From positions 1 to 64,000 of the forward strand of contig DATGWL010000129.1 in assembly GCA_035299505.1 (NCBI GenBank): a stretch of 64,000 bases of DNA, written 5' to 3'. Below are positions 16,717 through 25,054 of this stretch, piece by piece; position 1 is the first letter of the stretch, and every line of letters starts with the position of its first letter. A program made the position numbers and the translations under genes. The stretch is from M3007 sp035299505. GTDB lineage: Bacteria; Bacteroidota; Bacteroidia; Chitinophagales; Saprospiraceae. The notes under the pieces were generated by a model, which had not been told where the DNA came from, did no database searches, and was given only the letters and a program-made list of their open reading frames with translations.

Positions 16717-16788
16717 GGTCTCATAGTTCAACGGATAGAATAGAAGTTTCCTAAACTTTAGATGTGGGTTCGATTCCCGCTGAGACCA
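16717..16788 (+). tRNA. tRNA-Arg (anticodon CCT)
   Basis: A 72-nt cloverleaf can be folded by eye. The acceptor arms GGTCTCA and TGAGACC pair over 7 bp. The anticodon stem GAAGT/ACTTT encloses TTCCTAA, giving anticodon CCT, which reads AGG. The T-arm is GTGGG/CCCGC around TTCGATT. The discriminator base is A and CCA is not encoded. Confidence 0.95.
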
Positions 16789-16826
16789 CATTTTTTTCAT
16801 TTTTTTTGAAGTTAACCCAAAAAAAT

Positions 16827-16856
16827 TTTGAAAAAGATTTTTGTTTGTTACTTTTG
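16827..16856 (+). promoter_or_regulatory. Full Bacteroidota promoter (-33 TTTG, -7 TACTTTTG)
   Basis: TTTG at 16827-16830 and TACTTTTG at 16849-16856 are separated by 18 bases, matching the -33/-7 consensus. Predicted transcription start is about 16860, about 40 bases before the small gene. Confidence 0.7.
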
Positions 16857-16899
16857 ACCGTTCTTAAAAAGACACAACCACACTTAAAATTTCGGAGTC

Positions 16900-17040
16900 A
16901 TGTACAACAACACATACCTCGTCATATACCAAAAGCCAGGAAGCAACATCCAATATAAGGAAATCACTTCCAATCTTGAATTGACCATCGAGACCCTTAA
17001 GGCTCAGGGGTATATTATTATTGATATCATTGATCTCTGA
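16900..17040 (+). CDS. 46-residue small protein of unknown function
   Basis: The frame MYNNTYLVIYQKPGS... ending YIIIDIIDL has a regular beta-alpha-beta-like pattern: a hydrophobic strand (TYLVIYQ), an amphipathic helix (NLELTIETLKAQ) and a final strand (YIIIDIIDL). A GGAG occurs 7 bases before the ATG. The gene is enclosed by a good promoter (16827-16856) and a 20-bp-stem terminator (17056-17101), forming its own unit of about 240 nucleotides. There is no signal peptide or transmembrane segment. No family is recognised; a dual small RNA/peptide role is possible but not shown. Confidence 0.7.
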   Translation: MYNNTYLVIYQKPGSNIQYKEITSNLELTIETLKAQGYIIIDIIDL

Positions 17041-17055
17041 TTGCAGCTCTTCCTG

Positions 17056-17101
17056 CCATTAAAAAAGCCCATCTGATTTGACAGATGGGCTTTTTTAATG
17101 G
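17056..17101. terminator. Strong hairpin terminator, 20-bp perfect stem
   Basis: The arms 17056-17075 and 17082-17101 are perfectly complementary (core AAAAAAGCCCATCTG with CAGATGGGCTTTTTT) around a 6-base loop. T-runs in both directions allow bidirectional termination. Confidence 0.93.
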
Positions 17102-17123
17102 CATTTACCTCTTTTGTGTTCTC

Positions 17124-18575
17124 ATGTGTGCACAATCAAAGATAAAGGCTAAACAAGAGCGTCATGTTAATAAAATATGGCAAACCCTAAAGTGCTTGAA
17201 TCATGATCAACATCTTAGGCTGCTCCGGTATTTGCGCTCTCCTTATTTTATTTCCAGTAAAGTAATGGCGCCTTTAGCAGAGTGGCTGATGCGGCTAATT
17301 GAAAAGGGAGAGGACGGTTTTGATCGAAATCAAATATGGAAGAAGCTTTTTCCGGAAGAGCCATATGATGATGTTAATTTTCGGAAGCTGTGTTCTGAAT
17401 TAATGAGACACACCACTGCATTCATGGCACAGGAAAGCTTCATGGCTGATGAAGCGCGTCAGGCAATAGAATCCTTAAACTTTGCAGTAAAGTACAAGAT
17501 TGACCCTGTTCAGAGCGGTGCTATGCGGCAGGCCAGACATATCCTGGATGAGAAGAGCTACCATTCATTCGGCGATTTTTTGGCTAATTTTGAGCTTGAG
17601 CAGATTCATTATGCTATGATGAATTTTGCGGTCAAGGTTAACACCAGAGCTAATCTGGAAGAACTATCCACCCAACTAGATCTCTTTTATCTTCTTGAAA
17701 AATTGAAAATTTTCAGCGCAGCTATCAGTCAGCAGCGATTCGGAAATTTTCAATATGATCTTAAATTTAAAGAAGGTATACTTGAATATTTGAAGAGATT
17801 CCCTGTTGAAACCGTACCAGAGTTAGCTCTTTACTACTATTCCTTCCTGACACTCATTGAAGAAGAAGAAGTTTCACACTATTACAAATTCAGGAAACTT
17901 CTGGATAGATTCGCCACTTTGATGCCTCAGCCTGAGGCAATTGAATTGTTTGATTCAGCTCTACATTATTGCACAGGAAAAATCAACAAAGGGGATCGGT
18001 CCTTTTTCCAGGAATATTTTGACTTGTTTGAACAAGCCATTGAAAAGGGCATTTTTCTTCAAAATGGAGTCCTGGCAGACTGGAGATACACGAACGTAGT
18101 GGCCGCTGCCCTCGGATTAGGAAAAATTGACTGGGCAGAACAATTCGTGGAAAACTACAAAAAGCACCTGCCAACTGACTCTAGACAGAATACCTACACT
18201 TTCAACCTGGCCAGGGTTTACCGCTATCAAAAGAAATTCAATGAAGTATTAGATTTGTTGCAAAACGTTGAATACGAAGATATTGGTGTTAGCCTGATTA
18301 CCAAACTAACCCTACTTATCACTTACTACGAACGCAGGGATTTTGAATTGCTTGAATCATTTCTCGATTCATTTCAAGTATTTCTCAACAGACACAAGCA
18401 TATACCACAACAAAGAAGAAGCAATTATCTAAACCTCATAAAATACACCCGTAAGCTGATTAGACTAATACCGCCGGATAAAAAGACTATTCAAAAACTA
18501 AAAGAAGAAATACTTGAAAAGAAAGCAAGTATTGTAAACCACGAATGGCTCCTCGAAAAAATTGACGAACTCTAA
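17124..18575 (+). CDS. Large all-helical protein of unknown function
   Basis: 483 residues from the ATG at 17124, just past the terminator. The sequence looks almost wholly alpha-helical, with paired helices and aromatic spacing resembling TPR-like solenoids (NLARVYRYQKKFNEVLDLLQNVEY; YYYSFLTLIEEEEVSHYYKF). It has no signal peptide, transmembrane segment or catalytic motif. The N-terminal part (WQTLKCLNHDQHLRLLRYLRS) looks like a separate helical bundle. I recall similar proteins as lineage-specific paralogues in Saprospiraceae but cannot name a family. It overlaps the convergent acyltransferase gene by 4 bases. Confidence 0.8.
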   Translation: MCAQSKIKAKQERHVNKIWQTLKCLNHDQHLRLLRYLRSPYFISSKVMAPLAEWLMRLIEKGEDGFDRNQIWKKLFPEEPYDDVNFRKLCSELMRHTTAFMAQESFMADEARQAIESLNFAVKYKIDPVQSGAMRQARHILDEKSYHSFGDFLANFELEQIHYAMMNFAVKVNTRANLEELSTQLDLFYLLEKLKIFSAAISQQRFGNFQYDLKFKEGILEYLKRFPVETVPELALYYYSFLTLIEEEEVSHYYKFRKLLDRFATLMPQPEAIELFDSALHYCTGKINKGDRSFFQEYFDLFEQAIEKGIFLQNGVLADWRYTNVVAAALGLGKIDWAEQFVENYKKHLPTDSRQNTYTFNLARVYRYQKKFNEVLDLLQNVEYEDIGVSLITKLTLLITYYERRDFELLESFLDSFQVFLNRHKHIPQQRRSNYLNLIKYTRKLIRLIPPDKKTIQKLKEEILEKKASIVNHEWLLEKIDEL

Positions 18576-19597
18576 GTTCCAAACTTGTCCATTACCCACC
18601 GTTCGAAATACCGATAGGAAAAATGGCTCCAAACTAAACTGCCCGCCAACGCCAATACAAACACCTGCCACCCCAATGGATCCAAGCCAGCTTTACGCAT
18701 ACCAAATTGCACACCCCGAAATACCACAGGATGCCATAAATACAAGGAATAAGAAATCAAGCCCAACCAAGCTAAAACCTTCCCGGCTACTCCGCTCAGC
18801 TTTGGCACAGCCTGCAGATAAAACCATACTCCCATAAGAGCTAATAAACTCAAAATCAATCGGTTGTGTCCATAAACCAACTCAAAGGCATTGCCTGAAA
18901 CAGGCCAGCAGAAAAACAGAATAGCCACCAAAACCAATAAAAGCCCGCTCAGCTGCGGCTTAAATTCCCAAGCACTTTTTGCCATCCATATCCCGGCCAC
19001 AAAAAACACAGCATGGTTGAACACCTGCACATAAGCAGGCCACCAGTATTCCTGCGCCGGCAACGCCGGATCATAACCCAGGAAGGCAAAATACACCCAT
19101 CCCAGACCGGCCAAAACGACTGCTACTATCAAACGCCATCCCGAACCCGCAAGTAAAATCAAGGGAAAAAAAGCATAATACACCAGCTCGCAGCCAATGG
19201 ACCAGGCGCCCGTGGCAATGTCCCGGGCAGGGTTTATCCAGCCAAATATTCCGGAAAAATTGAGCACCACATCTGTCAAACTGCGTTCCTTATCATCAAT
19301 CAACAAGGTGCAAAACGTTACCAGGCTCAAGAGTGGGAAGATGCGCCAAAAGCGTTTTCGATAAAACTGCCTCCAGGAGGCCATACCCCAATCCAATCGC
19401 CCCTGATACACCCATGCCAGTGTGAGGCCACTCAATATAAAGAAGACACTGACTGCATAAACGCCCAGTTTGCCCTGTGGAAGCAAAGCATCCCAGCGAC
19501 CATTCAGCCATTTATCATAATGAAATAACAGCACTGCAAGGGCCATCAGCCCCCGCAAATAATCCAAAGATTCCCGCCTGTTAACCGGAGAGGTCAC
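18572..19597 (-). CDS. Acyltransferase family 3 (OafA/YrhL-type) membrane protein
   Basis: 341 residues with about ten hydrophobic segments. The N-terminal SLDYLRGLMALAVLLFHYDKW carries the family's Arg and His (R-G-x-A-A-x-x-V-x-x-x-H type). Further on are FFILSGLTLAWVY and KRFWRIFPLLSLV, and near the end ISYSLYLWHPVVF, all hallmarks of the acyltransferase 3 domain. These integral membrane enzymes acylate sugars of polysaccharides or lipids; the acceptor is unknown. The start ATG overlaps the ychF stop by ATGA, indicating coupling. Confidence 0.93.
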   Translation of the reverse strand: MTSPVNRRESLDYLRGLMALAVLLFHYDKWLNGRWDALLPQGKLGVYAVSVFFILSGLTLAWVYQGRLDWGMASWRQFYRKRFWRIFPLLSLVTFCTLLIDDKERSLTDVVLNFSGIFGWINPARDIATGAWSIGCELVYYAFFPLILLAGSGWRLIVAVVLAGLGWVYFAFLGYDPALPAQEYWWPAYVQVFNHAVFFVAGIWMAKSAWEFKPQLSGLLLVLVAILFFCWPVSGNAFELVYGHNRLILSLLALMGVWFYLQAVPKLSGVAGKVLAWLGLISYSLYLWHPVVFRGVQFGMRKAGLDPLGWQVFVLALAGSLVWSHFSYRYFERWVMDKFGT

Positions 19598-20700
19598 ACG
19601 TTGAAACGGAAATGCATCAGGTCGCCATCAATAACCGTGTACTCCTTGCCTTCAACCGCCATTTTACCGGCTTCCTTGACCTTGGCTTCAGAACCAAGCG
19701 TTACGAAATCGTTGTACTTGATTACCTCAGCACGAATGAACCCTTTTTCGAAATCCGAGTGGATTACGCCTGCTGCTTCAGGAGCTTTAGCGCCGTTGCG
19801 CACCGTCCAGGCGCGCACTTCTTTCTCGCCCACCGTAAAGTAGGTGATAAGGTTCAGCAGTTTATATGCAGAGCGAATCAGTCTGTTTACGCCTGGCTCG
19901 CTGAGGCCCATCATTTCCAGAAACTCCACCCGTTCTTCGGCAGAGTCCATTTCAGCAATCTGAGCCTCAATACCAGCGCAGATATGGATCACCTCAGCAT
20001 TTTCAGCCGCAACAGACTGGCGGAATGCAGCGGTATGCGCGTTGCCGGTTTCAATGGCCGCCTCATCTACGTTGCATACGTACAACACAGGCTTGGCAGT
20101 CAGCAAAGTCAGATCCTTGGTAACCAGATACCGACCATCGTCGTCCAGATCAGCCAACAACTCACGTACTACGCGACCGGTTTCCAAATGTGTTTTTACC
20201 TTGGTTAATACCTCAAGCGCTTTCAATTCTTCTTTATTTCCCGCCTTTGCTGCGCGCGCTGTTTTATCAATGCGCTTTTCAACGGTCTCCAGGTCCTTGA
20301 AACTCAGTTCCAGGTCAATGATTTCTTTGTCGCGAACCGGATTTACCGAGCCGTCCACGTGCACTACATTATCGTCGTCAAAACAACGTACCACGTGTAC
20401 AATGGCGTCTACTTCGCGGATATTGGCCAAAAATTGGTTGCCCAATCCTTCTCCCTTACTGGCGCCTTTGATCAAACCGGCAATGTCCACAATTTCCACT
20501 GTGGTGGGTACCGTTCTTTGTGGCTGTACCATATCGGAGAGCTTGTCCAAGCGCACATCAGGCACTGTGATAATGCCCACGTTAGGATCTTTGGTTGCGA
20601 ATGGATAGTTGGCCGCCAGGGCTTTACCGTTGGTCAGCGCGTTAAAGAGCGTAGATTTGCCGACGTTTGGAAGGCCGACGATACCACATTGAAGTGCCAT
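19594..20700 (-). CDS. ychF: YchF/OLA1-type ATPase
   Basis: 368 residues from the ATG at 20700 (MALQCGIVGLPNVGKSTLF). The P-loop is GLPNVGKST, switch II is DIAGLIKGASKGEGLGNQFL, and the G4 position carries NVDE instead of NKxD, the reason YchF prefers ATP. The TGS-like C-terminal domain ends GKEYTVIDGDLMHFRFNV, as in the family. YchF binds ribosomes and is redox-regulated in other bacteria. A -7 promoter element lies at 20762-20769 and the acyltransferase gene is coupled downstream. Confidence 0.97.
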   Translation of the reverse strand: MALQCGIVGLPNVGKSTLFNALTNGKALAANYPFATKDPNVGIITVPDVRLDKLSDMVQPQRTVPTTVEIVDIAGLIKGASKGEGLGNQFLANIREVDAIVHVVRCFDDDNVVHVDGSVNPVRDKEIIDLELSFKDLETVEKRIDKTARAAKAGNKEELKALEVLTKVKTHLETGRVVRELLADLDDDGRYLVTKDLTLLTAKPVLYVCNVDEAAIETGNAHTAAFRQSVAAENAEVIHICAGIEAQIAEMDSAEERVEFLEMMGLSEPGVNRLIRSAYKLLNLITYFTVGEKEVRAWTVRNGAKAPEAAGVIHSDFEKGFIRAEVIKYNDFVTLGSEAKVKEAGKMAVEGKEYTVIDGDLMHFRFNV

Positions 20701-20761
20701 TTTAAAGGAGATTTTGCTGTGCTTCCGAAATTTGATTTCGTCGGCGTTGAATTTGCGGGCG

Positions 20762-20769
20762 CAAAAGTA
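20762..20769 (-). promoter_or_regulatory. Putative -7 promoter element for ychF (TACTTTTG)
   Basis: Minus-strand TACTTTTG followed by CGCCCGC matches TAnnTTTG, about 61 bases before the ychF ATG. It also lies only about 20 bases downstream of the wbqC-like stop. Confidence 0.6.
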
Positions 20770-20786
20770 GATAAAATTTGGAGATA

Positions 20787-21389
20787 TTACGCATGCCCTA
20801 AAAGCTCTCTGCCTGTTTTTCCGCAACAAAAAAGCAAATCCAGAATCGAAAGCCCCGGAATGAACCCGTGTTTTTCCTGAAACACCTGCAAGTAGGGCAG
20901 GGGAGTGAGGGAAGTTGCGATCCGGCCGTCCAGTCCTTTAGGCCAGGTTCCTGGCTTGTAATATTGCTCTTCCAACACAAAATCGCCTTGCCAACCCAGT
21001 TTGCGCGTCAGGATATAGTCCATTGTCTCCTGATTGAGATCGAATAAAAACTCCCGTTTTTTTAGGATAATCCGTTCAATATCAGCACCATAGTGATCAA
21101 AATAAGGTGCATTGCCATAAGCTGCCTGAATACTGCGCCAATGCTGCCGTTGCCAGGGTTCTTCATACGATATCCGCACTTCCCGTATGGGTGTTTGCTG
21201 GTGCTTCCCCTTCACCAACGGAATACTGAGCCGCTGCATACCATTCGGACCAGCGATGAAACACTTGTTCCGGAGTCCGCCTTTCTGGTAATGCTCCGCA
21301 GCATCAAGATAAACTGTTTGGGTTTGCCAAACAGCCATACACCAGGAAATAGCAGGAAAATATTGTGTTTCAAGCAGTAACATATCCAA
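20787..21389 (-). CDS. WbqC-like family protein
   Basis: 200 residues; a second ATG two codons in is equally possible. It shows the WbqC signatures: an early QYFPAISWCMAVWQTQTVYLDAAEHYQKGGLRNKCFIAG, then LSIPL, a WQRQHWRSIQAAYGNAPYFDHYG motif and a C-terminal SILDLLFCCG. Members occur in polysaccharide clusters or alone in Bacteroidota, and a transferase role has been proposed but not established. The gene overlaps the TraB/GumN gene start region by 20 bases, so the two are likely expressed together. Confidence 0.9.
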   Translation of the reverse strand: MDMLLLETQYFPAISWCMAVWQTQTVYLDAAEHYQKGGLRNKCFIAGPNGMQRLSIPLVKGKHQQTPIREVRISYEEPWQRQHWRSIQAAYGNAPYFDHYGADIERIILKKREFLFDLNQETMDYILTRKLGWQGDFVLEEQYYKPGTWPKGLDGRIATSLTPLPYLQVFQEKHGFIPGLSILDLLFCCGKTGRELLGHA

Positions 21390-22170
21390 CAGGCGAAACC
21401 GTAAACCCGGCTTTTTTAATCCAACGTAACATGCCTTTCCCTCCAGCCAAATGACCGGCGCCTACAGCACAAAACAGGGGCTCCTGACTGGCCAATGCTA
21501 CAAATCGCTCAGCCATCAGCTTGTTTCTCCGGAACAACAACTCTTGTCGCATGCCTTTTGCATCCTTTCTGGCTGCTTTGTACAAGGATTGAATATCGCC
21601 CGACATATACCATTTCAGCATACTACGCATACGCTTTTTATGCCGAGATTCATTTTTCACGAGCCAAACCAGGCTTTTTACATGACTTTCCAGGGGAATC
21701 CGGTGGATGGTTTCCATTTGGGCGGCAAAACTTTCCACTCCGGTAGTACGCAGTCCGTTGGCGCGTGCATGATGCCAAAGCGTCTCGTCCAGGGAGTAGG
21801 GTGTTTCCGTCAACAAATTAGCCATGCTCAAGGTAGAGGAAACGCTCATAGGATGCTCCTCACGAAAAGACTCGGCTGTAGATCCCAGCTTTTGATGGGC
21901 TAAATAATCGAGGCACTTCCAGGCTTTTTTACCAATAAGTTGCTGTAAATCAACACCCTCCGGCAGCTTCAATGCCTCTGCAAGCGCGGCTGGATCTGAT
22001 TCTAAAAAATCAAATTCGGTGGCAAACAAGGTACAGGTTTCGAGGTGTGTTTTAGCCACTTCCAGCCAACGAAATGCGCGCAGATCGCGCACGTGCATGG
22101 TGCCAAACAAATAGGAGGTATTGCCGCCTTCTTTCGGCGTGATTCGCCAAAGCAGCGATTTTTTGGGCAT
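21370..22170 (-). CDS. TraB/GumN family protein
   Basis: 266 residues. The N-terminal SYLFGTMHVRD matches the family's GTxH motif and the C-terminal FCAVGAGHLAGGKGMLRWI its GxxH motif. These pairs of GxxH/GTxH His residues define the TIKI/TraB/GumN/Erex-like fold, for which a metal-dependent protease function is proposed. No signal peptide is evident, unlike many GumN-type homologues, so it may be cytoplasmic. It is followed 20 bases overlapping by the wbqC-like gene and starts seven bases after the SPOR gene. Confidence 0.88.
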   Translation of the reverse strand: MPKKSLLWRITPKEGGNTSYLFGTMHVRDLRAFRWLEVAKTHLETCTLFATEFDFLESDPAALAEALKLPEGVDLQQLIGKKAWKCLDYLAHQKLGSTAESFREEHPMSVSSTLSMANLLTETPYSLDETLWHHARANGLRTTGVESFAAQMETIHRIPLESHVKSLVWLVKNESRHKKRMRSMLKWYMSGDIQSLYKAARKDAKGMRQELLFRRNKLMAERFVALASQEPLFCAVGAGHLAGGKGMLRWIKKAGFTVSPVGYVTA

Positions 22171-22177
22171 AAATCAG

Positions 22178-23743
22178 TTATTTGATTTTAACGGGTTGAA
22201 ATTGTCCGGCCTTCAGGCCATATCGTTGGAACTGACGGGCAAAATTATCTGCCGCCTTATCTGCCGCCGAAGCATTGGCGTAAAACGGCCCGATCCAGAC
22301 CATCCAGTTCTTTTTGCCGGAAAAGGCGCATGATTCGCTGGCATAAAAACTGCTTATGCCGCTTCTGCCTTGTATATCTTTCACACGAGCCTGTGCAGCC
22401 TCCCGGGTGGCGTAGGTATTGTCAAACACAATCCAGCCGCTGTTTTTCTTCAGCATGGTGCATGGGTCAGCTTGCGCAACTGGTTTGGTAGCCGGTTTTG
22501 CCGCCTTAACTTTGGGTTTGGGGGGCGGCGCCGGCTCTTCCTCCTCCTCAGTATCGTCGCCAGATAGAAAAACCGTATTTTCTTCGTCCTCAAACGACTT
22601 GTCTTTGCCCACCGGGAATTGCTTGGGTACTCCGGTGGGTATGCCATCTGCAGGAATAATTTCTCCGTCTATTTGTGGGCCGTACAGATCTTCCGGATTC
22701 TTGCCATTTTTGGTTCTGAGTTGCAACTCCTTCAAATCCACTACTTTATCTTCACTAAAAGTCATCACCTTGTAAAACAACGGAGCAATGAGGAGAATGG
22801 CGAGTGTGGCAATCCATTTTTGAACAGATTGCCCGGTCATGAAACGAGCGTAAGAACCATCCTTGGGAGGATGAATGTCCGGTAAGGCCTTGCGCAAGCC
22901 CCGTTTTAATGGATCCAGGGCCAGGTAATGAAAGGATCGGTAGGCTTTATTCAGGTAGGCAGTAACAGCATCCGGCGTTTTTGGCCTGTGAGACACCATG
23001 GTGCCTACATTCTGGGAGAAAGATTGGTACCAATCCGCACGGGTGATCCACTGGGTTATTTTGCGGTCTTTGCCAAAAATACCCAGTCTGGAGGGATCAA
23101 TCACTTTTCTGACAGGACCTTCGAGCGGCACAATGGCCAGGCCAATGCCATGGTATACACATTGATTGCGCAATTCCAACAAATATGGATCGCTGGGCGC
23201 CGGAAAAACATCGGCGGCTATGGCTACCCATTGCTCATCAGCAAAATATTGACGGAACTGTTGAATAGCATATATATACCGATATTTCCGCCAGCTTCTC
23301 ATGGTAAAATACCAGCAAAAGAAACCAATCAGGGCTACTCCGGTCAGCAATCCGACATTGCCTACGGCCTTTAATTCCACCAGCCACAACAGGTCGGTTT
23401 CAAAAAGAAATGTATAGGCTAATGCTGCACAAACCAGAGCAAAAGCTGCACAATCCCACAAAAAATAGTGGTAATTCAGCCTGAATTTCACCTCATCGGC
23501 CTTGTCACGAGAGGTGGCTTCGTACGTGCATACGAAAGGCGAACCATCAGATTTCCGAAAAGTGATTTTGCCATCGGCAACCCAACCTTCTCTGGATACA
23601 TTATCCAGTTCCACCGTCACCGTATTGGACATTGGCTCGTACCGATTTTTGTAAAAATCTCGCAAAAACGGCACAAATCGGCGTTTTACCTCATCTTCTG
23701 AAAGACTATGATCGGCAGGAATGTGACGGGAAGTATCTGACAT
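22178..23743 (-). CDS. Membrane protein with C-terminal SPOR-like domain
   Basis: 521 residues. Two transmembrane helices (about 95-117 and 125-148) follow a soluble N-terminal region; a third (WIATLAILLIAPLFYKV) is near residue 310. An acidic, then Pro/Lys-rich linker (DDTEEEEEPAPPPKPKVKAAKP) leads to a SPOR-like domain over the last ~90 residues (GWIVFDNTYATREAAQARV, WMVWIGPFYANASAADKA). SPOR domains bind denuded peptidoglycan at division sites, so a role in envelope or cell-division context is likely. The middle soluble domain is not recognised. Confidence 0.82.
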   Translation of the reverse strand: MSDTSRHIPADHSLSEDEVKRRFVPFLRDFYKNRYEPMSNTVTVELDNVSREGWVADGKITFRKSDGSPFVCTYEATSRDKADEVKFRLNYHYFLWDCAAFALVCAALAYTFLFETDLLWLVELKAVGNVGLLTGVALIGFFCWYFTMRSWRKYRYIYAIQQFRQYFADEQWVAIAADVFPAPSDPYLLELRNQCVYHGIGLAIVPLEGPVRKVIDPSRLGIFGKDRKITQWITRADWYQSFSQNVGTMVSHRPKTPDAVTAYLNKAYRSFHYLALDPLKRGLRKALPDIHPPKDGSYARFMTGQSVQKWIATLAILLIAPLFYKVMTFSEDKVVDLKELQLRTKNGKNPEDLYGPQIDGEIIPADGIPTGVPKQFPVGKDKSFEDEENTVFLSGDDTEEEEEPAPPPKPKVKAAKPATKPVAQADPCTMLKKNSGWIVFDNTYATREAAQARVKDIQGRSGISSFYASESCAFSGKKNWMVWIGPFYANASAADKAADNFARQFQRYGLKAGQFQPVKIK

Positions 23744-23818
23744 GCAAATGAAAACAATGCAGGGTAAAGGTAGGCAATTTGCACAAGTTATCCATACCCT
23801 GCACCAATACCAATGGTT

Positions 23819-24796
23819 TTAACCACCCCAGGTAATGACAGTTCCAGCATAAGCCAAACCACCGCCAAAGCCGATAATCATTATTTTATCGCCATTTTTC
23901 ACTTTACCTTTCACCACACCCTGATAAAGCGCCAACGGAATACTGGCGCTGGAAGTATTGCCAAAATCAACGATACTTTCCAGTGTTTTTTCTACCGGGA
24001 ACCCGGTTTCATTACAAATGGCTTCTATGATGCGCAGGTTGGCGCTGTGCGGTACAAACCAGTCAATATCTTTCAGGGTTAACCCGTTTTTAGCCGCCAG
24101 CAGAGGCATTTGTTCTGCAACCTTAGTTACAGCCCATTTGAACACTTTCCGACCATTTTGAACTATAGTATGGTTCAACTTGAGCGGATGGCCGTCAATC
24201 TCGGTTGTAAAACCAGAGAGATACAGATCAGGACCACCTTCGCCACTGGCCCCGGTGATGCAATCGCCAATATTTCCGGTTTCTGCCGCTTCAATCAGCA
24301 CCACACCGGCAGCATCTCCAAACAACATGCAGGAAGTGCGATCCGTAAAATCAGTAATCTTGGAAAGCGTTTCTGCGCCAAATACAAGAATTTTTCGGTG
24401 GGTTCCGGCAGAAATCAGACCTTTGGCCAACACGATAGCGTAGGAAAACCCGGCACAGGCAGCGTAAACATCCAGCGCGCCGGCTTGGGGCAGCGATAAC
24501 TTGTATTGTAGCCGACAAGCCACGCTGGGCATGGGTTGGTCTGGTGTAACCGTAGATACCAGGATCATATCTACTCCGTTAAGGTTGGCATCTGGATAAG
24601 TTTCCTGCAGATTTTGGATAGCTTTCACACAAAGATCGCTGGTAAACTCATCTGATTCAGTGTGGTACCTTGTTTTGATTCCTGTTCTGGAAACTATCCA
24701 CTCATCGGTAGTTTCCAAAAATGATTCAAAAAAGCCGTTGGTGATTTGTTTTTGGGGGACTGCCATTCCAATAGCTGTCAAGCGGGCGTTTGCCAT
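23819..24796 (-). CDS. fabH: 3-oxoacyl-ACP synthase III (FabH)
   Basis: 325 residues. The catalytic triad is visible: Cys114 in YAACAGFSYA, His in DWFVPHSANLRII and Asn in VDFGNTSSASIP. The N-terminal DEWIVSRTGIKTR and C-terminal MIIGFGGGLAYAGTVI motifs are standard. FabH condenses an acyl-CoA primer with malonyl-ACP to begin fatty-acid synthesis; in Bacteroidota branched primers are common. No other fab genes flank it, so this may be one of several KAS III paralogues. Confidence 0.95.
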   Translation of the reverse strand: MANARLTAIGMAVPQKQITNGFFESFLETTDEWIVSRTGIKTRYHTESDEFTSDLCVKAIQNLQETYPDANLNGVDMILVSTVTPDQPMPSVACRLQYKLSLPQAGALDVYAACAGFSYAIVLAKGLISAGTHRKILVFGAETLSKITDFTDRTSCMLFGDAAGVVLIEAAETGNIGDCITGASGEGGPDLYLSGFTTEIDGHPLKLNHTIVQNGRKVFKWAVTKVAEQMPLLAAKNGLTLKDIDWFVPHSANLRIIEAICNETGFPVEKTLESIVDFGNTSSASIPLALYQGVVKGKVKNGDKIMIIGFGGGLAYAGTVITWGG

Positions 24797-25054
24797 AACG
24801 GGGTAATTGCTTTATTGGCTACTTGTGTCAAAACACAAGCTGGCCGCGATAAAAAAAGCATATTTGGACAATCCTGCAAAGCACGAAAAAAAGCACCCGA
24901 ATTGCATTGTCAGAAAAAACACCAAATACCAATATTGTTCAGGGGCAAAATTATTGATTGTACGCCCTAATGAACTTTTTCTTTAAACGTTTTTAAAAAT
25001 AAGAATTTAAGCCCCGTAAAACCACTATTGCCGGCATTTTATATTCTCAAAATC
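24797..25054. other. Intergenic region between fabH and anmK
   Basis: This divergent spacer of 258 bases is AT-rich and probably holds both promoters. I see no convincing hairpin, RNA gene or conserved motif in it. Confidence 0.4.
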
